Both the position numbers and the translations under genes were made by a program. From Propionivibrio sp. (GTDB lineage Bacteria > Pseudomonadota > Gammaproteobacteria > Burkholderiales > Rhodocyclaceae): a stretch of 26,624 nt of DNA. The stretch is from the NCBI GenBank assembly GCA_003249625.1, contig QKII01000034.1, positions 1-26,624 on the forward strand, written 5' to 3'. Below, one piece after another: positions 22,792 through 26,624 of this stretch. How positions within the stretch are numbered: position 1 is the first letter of the stretch; the number at the start of each line of letters is the position of its first letter. Below the pieces are notes generated by a model. The model was not told where the DNA came from and did not search any database. It worked only from the letters and a program-made list of their open reading frames with translations.

Positions 22792-24870
22792 ATGCCAGTC
22801 ACTCACAAAAACCGGAAGAAGGTCATCGACCCAGCGGCTATACCGTTGCACGGCCCCCTCCTGCGTGGCGCTCGCCGACCACGGGTCGCGCTGATTGGCC
22901 GACACGGCGCGGGCAAGAGCACCATCTTCGAAGGGGCCGCGAGTCCGGTTGTGTGCCATGAACACCTCGCCGGAGTCGGCGGAGCGTATCAGGAGTGCGT
23001 CGTCGATGTCGGCCTGGAACAAATATCGTTGGTTGACCTGCCTTCCATCCACACACTGCATCACCTGAGTGAACATGACCAGGTCGTGCTGATGTATCTG
23101 CTCTGGGGCGACCGCTGGCCGCTTGAACAATTGCCGGAAGATGCCACCGAGCACCCGGACTTTCCAGCGCCCGACGTTCTCGTCCAGGTCGTTGACGCCA
23201 CAGCGCTCGAACGCGATCTCGAGTTGACGCTTGAGCTCAATCAATTCGGCCGCCCGCTGGTCATCGCCTTGAACCGTGTCGACGAAGCACGCAAACGCGG
23301 TATTTACATTGACGTCCAGTCACTGGGCGAGAAGATCGGCGCCCCCGTCGTGCCAACAATTGCCCATATGGGCAAGGGCCTCACAGCGCTGTTCGAAGCT
23401 GTGCTCTCAGTTGCCCGCGAAAAGTCGTGCCCCTTGCCCCAACCGCCTGCCCAACATGTTCAGGACGCACTGCGAGCACTAAAGGCGGTCATTGCCCGAC
23501 CGGAAATCGAAGATATTTTCGGCATCCCTCGCGCCCTGCTTCTTTCGCAATTGGCCGAGAACGACGATTACTTCCTCAAGTCGTTGACAACCCATTTCCC
23601 CGGCTTGCAGGACGAAATCACCGAGGCGCGTCTTTCCGCCGGGGCAATGCTGCCGCGACAACTCGCTGAAGAACTTCACGCCGACCGACACCATCGCGCC
23701 GCCATGCTCCACGAGGCAGTCAGCAGCCCGCGCAGCACCGAATGCGGAGAAGGCTGGCGACGCTGGCTCGACGAACTCTTTCTCCACCCACGCTGGGGTC
23801 TGTTCGGCAGCCTGCTGGTTTTCGCCGTGGTCCTGCTGATCGTTTTTGAAATGAGTGCGCTGATCGACTCCTGGACATCAGCCCGGCTCGCGGCATGGGT
23901 GCAGGAATGGCATCCGGTATCAACACCCGGCGTCGTCGGACGCGCTGTGGCAGACGGCCTCGTCGGACTGATCGGCATAGTCGCGCCTTACATGCTGCCG
24001 CTCGTTCTACTGTTAGTGACGCTCGAAGCCTCAGGCGTCATGCACCGCGTTGCCTTTGTCGTAGACCGCGGCTTTCACCGACTCGGCCTGCATGGGGGCG
24101 TCGCCGTGCCCTTCCTGATCGGCCTTGGTTGCAACGTGCCTGCGATCTCCGCCGCCGCCGCCAGCGGATCGCGACGGGAAAAAGTTGTTGCCGCCATCCT
24201 GATCACCTTCGTCCCCTGCTCCGCCCGCTCGGCAATCATCCTGGCCATCGGCGGGAAATATCTCGGCGGACTTGGCGTTTTTTCCATATTCGCACTCACG
24301 CTCGTCGTCATCGCGTTGCTCGGCAAGCTGCTTTCCCGCCGTTTCGCCGACAGCGCACCGGGCTTCGTCCAGGCGATCCCGCCCTACTCGCTGCCCCACT
24401 GGAACACGATCTGGCGCAATACCTGGGAACGAACCAGTGACATCGTCACCATCGTCACCCCTCTGCTCGTCGCTGGCAGCGTGGTCCTTGCGCTGCTCAG
24501 CCATATAGGTGCCGACGCCTGGATCAACACGCTTCTGACCCCAATAACCTCATGGTGGCTTGGTCTGCCTGCGGCACTCGGCGTCCCGATCCTTTTCGGG
24601 GTGCTACGCAAGGAACTCTCGCTGCTAATGATCTTCCAGGCCTTGGGCACGCAGGAGATAACCCCCTTGCTCGACCACGTCCAGATATTCACCTTCCTCA
24701 TCTTCCTGACGTTCTACGTTCCCTGCCTGTCGACCTTCGCCGTCATGCTCAAGACCCTGGGAAGAAAGGAGGCCTTGTTTTCGGTGATGAGTTCGCTCGT
24801 TACGGCGCTGTTGATGGCCGGAGCCATTCGTATCCTGCTCGAGGTTTTGCGCCTTTTCTCGCCCGCATGA
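22792..24870 (+). CDS. feoB: FeoB-like ferrous iron transporter with divergent G domain
   Basis: FeoB moves Fe2+ across the inner membrane and carries a cytosolic GTPase domain. The ATG at 22792 gives 692 residues, shorter than E. coli FeoB. The G domain has a P-loop at 36-44 (GRHGAGKST, with K42) where FeoB usually has GNPNxGKTT. G2 lacks the usual Thr (GVGGAYQE for GVTVE). G3 is DLPS instead of DLPG. G4 (ALNRVDEA) is intact, and about 20 extra residues precede 'LVQVVDATALERDLELTL'. Membrane segments run from about 336 to 686, with both gate motifs: 'FLIGLGCNVPAI' (about 440-452) and 'FVPCSARSAIILAI' (about 472-485), plus 'VLRKELSLLM' and 'YVPCLSTFAVML'. There is no feoA nearby. The ribosome binding site is weak. 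Confidence 0.88.
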   Translation: MPVTHKNRKKVIDPAAIPLHGPLLRGARRPRVALIGRHGAGKSTIFEGAASPVVCHEHLAGVGGAYQECVVDVGLEQISLVDLPSIHTLHHLSEHDQVVLMYLLWGDRWPLEQLPEDATEHPDFPAPDVLVQVVDATALERDLELTLELNQFGRPLVIALNRVDEARKRGIYIDVQSLGEKIGAPVVPTIAHMGKGLTALFEAVLSVAREKSCPLPQPPAQHVQDALRALKAVIARPEIEDIFGIPRALLLSQLAENDDYFLKSLTTHFPGLQDEITEARLSAGAMLPRQLAEELHADRHHRAAMLHEAVSSPRSTECGEGWRRWLDELFLHPRWGLFGSLLVFAVVLLIVFEMSALIDSWTSARLAAWVQEWHPVSTPGVVGRAVADGLVGLIGIVAPYMLPLVLLLVTLEASGVMHRVAFVVDRGFHRLGLHGGVAVPFLIGLGCNVPAISAAAASGSRREKVVAAILITFVPCSARSAIILAIGGKYLGGLGVFSIFALTLVVIALLGKLLSRRFADSAPGFVQAIPPYSLPHWNTIWRNTWERTSDIVTIVTPLLVAGSVVLALLSHIGADAWINTLLTPITSWWLGLPAALGVPILFGVLRKELSLLMIFQALGTQEITPLLDHVQIFTFLIFLTFYVPCLSTFAVMLKTLGRKEALFSVMSSLVTALLMAGAIRILLEVLRLFSPA

Positions 24871-25436
24871 ACGGCCACCTGATCAAGGACTCCACTCCGC
24901 TCGAACTCTATGCCTGGCTGGCCCCGGACGCCGAAATTCCGGGCTGGGACATTCTCTCGGCCAATCCTTTCGGGGTCGCCCTGCCCGAGGATCACTTCAC
25001 CACGGTACAGAATTATTTCGCCGAATACCATCTGGAATATTATCGGCAACGGCTCTTCCAGGATTTTCCCAGCCGACTGCATGCGCTCCTGCTCTTCGCC
25101 ACACGCGTGGATGCCGAGAATTTCCAAGCCAAACACCCCACACGGGTTCACGGAAAACAACTGGTCACCGCCCGCAGCAAGGGAAATTATGTCGTTTCCT
25201 TTCACGACTCTGCCTGGCTCGATTATCTCCGGTTGCCGCACAGCCTGAACCTGGCAACGCTAGACGAGGTCTCCGGTCAGTACTGGAGAGGCGCGCTTGT
25301 CGAAGAGGCCGGACTGCGGTTCATGGACGGTCCCTGGCGCGAACCGCCGGTCATAGAGGCGCTTTACCAGGGGACACTGGAACCTCTTGCACAGGATTTC
25401 CACACAGCTTCCGACTGGCTGCCAGGATTTTCCTGA
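24867..25436 (+). CDS. Uncharacterised FeoB-linked protein
   Basis: I do not recognise the family with confidence. The ATG overlaps the feoB stop (ATGA), so it is probably translationally coupled, and it reads 189 residues. No signal peptide or membrane helix is visible, so it should be cytoplasmic. Notable segments: 'DILSANPFGVALPEDHF' (about 28-44), an aromatic-rich helix 'NYFAEYHLEYYRQRLFQDFPSRLHALLLFAT' (about 49-79), 'NYVVSFHDSAWLDYLRLP' (about 107-124), and 'YWRGALVEEAGLRFMDGPW' (about 138-156). The pattern loosely recalls DUF2441-type proteins, for which I know no function. Coupling suggests a role linked to the FeoB-like transporter (inference). It converges on the next gene with a 13-base gap. 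Confidence 0.85.
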   Translation: MNGHLIKDSTPLELYAWLAPDAEIPGWDILSANPFGVALPEDHFTTVQNYFAEYHLEYYRQRLFQDFPSRLHALLLFATRVDAENFQAKHPTRVHGKQLVTARSKGNYVVSFHDSAWLDYLRLPHSLNLATLDEVSGQYWRGALVEEAGLRFMDGPWREPPVIEALYQGTLEPLAQDFHTASDWLPGFS

Positions 25437-25449
25437 CCCCCGCCGCCTG

Positions 25450-26160
25450 TTATCGCATTTTCCGGCCGGTTGGCGCTGGTGCATTGTCGGGGACCTTGTC
25501 CAAGGAATGCGGCTTATACGGTGGCTTGACCGGCCTGAGCATAGGACGAGGCGCAGGATAAACGGGAACAAACGGATACGGTGGCGGATACACCACCTGT
25601 TGACGCGTATGGAACACAACCGGGGAAGCGCGCATCACGATCTGCCCCGCGCTGTCGACGATGCTCGCATCGACCTGCAGGCGGCGGTTAGCTGGCAAAT
25701 GTTCGCCATCCCAAAACTCCGGGGGAATGACGAACTCGGTCGACGTGAAACGCTGCTCGACGAAACGGCCGTTGATTCGCACGATGAATGCATGCCCTTC
25801 GTCAAGCAACAACGGCGGATCGACTGACAGTCTTACTTCGAGAAGCGAAGTATCGCCGAGCACGCTACTGTTATCTGAAGGAAAAACAATGGAAAACTGA
25901 TGATACGCATTCGCTTCCGGTGCACTGCTGTTTCCGGTCTGCTTCGGGGGAACAGGGCTATCGGGACGTATCGGCGTCGCTGACATAGACGGAACAACAT
26001 TCAGCGGCTTTAACGTTACCTCTTTCCCCCCGGTCTGCGGCTTATCGGAAAAGACGGGGCCGTGCTCTCCACGTGTCACATAAACACCTTGTGCAAACGC
26101 AGCCCCGCTCAAAAATAGAGCGAAGAATAGCGTGCAGACACGTACGACAAACGCTTGCAT
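25450..26160 (-). CDS. Exported protein with DUF4124-like N-terminus and proline-rich tail
   Basis: It has 236 residues. A Sec signal peptide (MQAFVVRVCTLFFALFLSGAAFA, cleavage after about residue 23) sends it to the periplasm or beyond. Next comes 'GVYVTRGEHGPVFSDKPQTGGKEVTLKPLNVV' (about 25-56), resembling the DUF4124 domain common in beta- and gammaproteobacteria. A beta-rich, Ig-like stretch covers about 88-190 ('IVFPSDNSSVLGDTSLLEVRLSV', 'FIVRINGRFVEQ'). The tail (about 195-236) is rich in Pro, Tyr and basic residues. A GGGAGA ribosome binding site lies 5 bases before the ATG. The function is unknown. It converges on the FeoB-linked gene and appears to be a single-gene unit. Confidence 0.9.
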   Translation of the reverse strand: MQAFVVRVCTLFFALFLSGAAFAQGVYVTRGEHGPVFSDKPQTGGKEVTLKPLNVVPSMSATPIRPDSPVPPKQTGNSSAPEANAYHQFSIVFPSDNSSVLGDTSLLEVRLSVDPPLLLDEGHAFIVRINGRFVEQRFTSTEFVIPPEFWDGEHLPANRRLQVDASIVDSAGQIVMRASPVVFHTRQQVVYPPPYPFVPVYPAPRPMLRPVKPPYKPHSLDKVPDNAPAPTGRKMR

Positions 26161-26309
26161 GCAAGTCTCCCGACTGCGGAATCATGGTGGCTGAAATCTG
26201 CCCGAAGTATCGATCCCTGTTCTCTGCGAGGCAAGACGACGGAGGCCTCGGGTCAAGCATTTTTACATTGAATGGAACGACATGATTGCTCGCCCCGGCG
26301 GAAGTGGCG

Positions 26310-26624
26310 TCATTCGTCGGTAGTGTGCCGTCTTATGTGCAAAAGCATCGGCGCTAGAAAGCGGCGAGGTGGTCATGGTAAGAGGTTGATTGTGCATATC
26401 GACCTTAACCCCGTTGGAAGGGCAAACCATGACCACGAAAGAGCGTAATACGAAGTTGTCGGCAGCGGAAGCGGTGGCAAGCGACCGCGATCTGATCAAG
26501 GCGCTGATGAAAGAGGCGCTACAGGAAGTTCTGGAAGGCGAAATGACCGAGTTTCTGGGCGCATCGTCGGGGGAACGCACGGAGGCAAGAAGCGGCTATC
26601 GGGCTGGCTGCTACGGACGTAGTT
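26310..26624 (+). mobile_element. Left part of an IS256-family insertion sequence (boundary approximate)
   Basis: The transposase start at 26429 shows that an insertion sequence enters the window here and runs off its end. The left terminal repeat should lie shortly before the gene; a stretch around 26310-26340 (GTAGTGTGCCGTC and following) is a candidate. It cannot be confirmed without the right end, and no target duplication can be judged. The 268 bases between the DUF4124-like gene and the transposase otherwise hold only the upstream region of the former, with no firm promoter. Confidence 0.5.
26429..26624 (+). CDS. IS256-family (mutator-type) transposase, N-terminal part
   Basis: The ATG at 26429 opens a frame that is still open at the window end, with 65 codons visible. 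'LIKALMKEALQEVLEGEMTEFLGA' followed by 'GERTEARSGYRAGCYGR' is the hallmark N-terminus of IS256-family transposases, in which G-E-R-x-x-x-R-x-G-Y-R is highly conserved. A GGAAGGG sequence 8 bases upstream can serve as ribosome binding site. The catalytic DDE residues lie beyond the window, so intactness cannot be judged. Confidence 0.9.
   Translation, partial: MTTKERNTKLSAAEAVASDRDLIKALMKEALQEVLEGEMTEFLGASSGERTEARSGYRAGCYGRS

Noticed and set aside
26263..26580. Minus-strand open frame at the window end
   Set aside because: It lies opposite the clear IS256 transposase start and has no recognisable motif.
1..26624. CRISPR arrays, tRNA or rRNA genes, prophage or toxin-antitoxin systems
   Set aside because: I saw no regularly spaced direct repeats, no cloverleaf-like or rRNA-like sequence, and no phage or toxin-antitoxin genes.

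Overview
The window is almost entirely a flagellar and chemotaxis gene block from a moderately GC-rich Gram-negative bacterium. The gene content points to a betaproteobacterium, and Rhodocyclales-type relatives are my best guess (inference from gene order and protein style, not a database match). The signs are flhB-flhA-flhF-flhG-fliA in series, two stator pairs, CheZ with CheV adaptors, and a DUF4124-like periplasmic protein.

Layout. Positions 1-3610 (minus strand) hold the rod/hook operon flgB-C-D-E-F and the first bases of flgG, read from a sigma-54-type promoter. Positions 3813-5377 (plus) hold flgA, then flgM behind a near-consensus sigma-28 promoter, then flgN. Positions 5403-13105 (minus) hold flhB-flhA-flhF-flhG-fliA-motC-motD as a tightly overlapping operon. 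An AT-rich promoter region and the terminator of the chemotaxis operon separate it from the next block. Positions 13277-22047 (minus) hold motA-motB-cheR-cheB-cheV-cheV-cheY-cheZ-cheA. Positions 22233-25436 (plus) leave motility: a zinc-ribbon Nudix hydrolase, a divergent FeoB-like GTPase/permease and an uncharacterised protein. A DUF4124-like exported protein (minus) and the start of an IS256-family transposase (plus) close the window. No stretch longer than 300 bases lacks a gene.

How it works together. FlhF/FlhG place and count flagella. FlhA/FlhB form the export gate, and FlgA-F build the rod and hook. FlgM holds FliA (sigma-28) until hook completion, and FlgN chaperones the hook-filament junction proteins. 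Two stators (MotAB, MotCD) can power the motor. Chemotaxis signals pass from CheA to CheY and are removed by CheZ. CheR and CheB set receptor methylation.

Points of most interest: (1) the end of cheZ is shifted out of frame, so cheZ and cheA share one uninterrupted reading frame, although both keep the signals of separate genes; (2) CheB has no receiver domain, CheA has no evident P2 domain, and two CheV proteins sit beside them; (3) CheZ carries two N-terminal motifs resembling its own C-terminal CheY-binding peptide; (4) FlhG keeps its FlhF-activating N-terminus but has lost conserved ATPase residues; (5) five TTGCCG-like hexamers cluster upstream of the flgB sigma-54 promoter. I see no clear new defence system or other wholly new multi-gene system.
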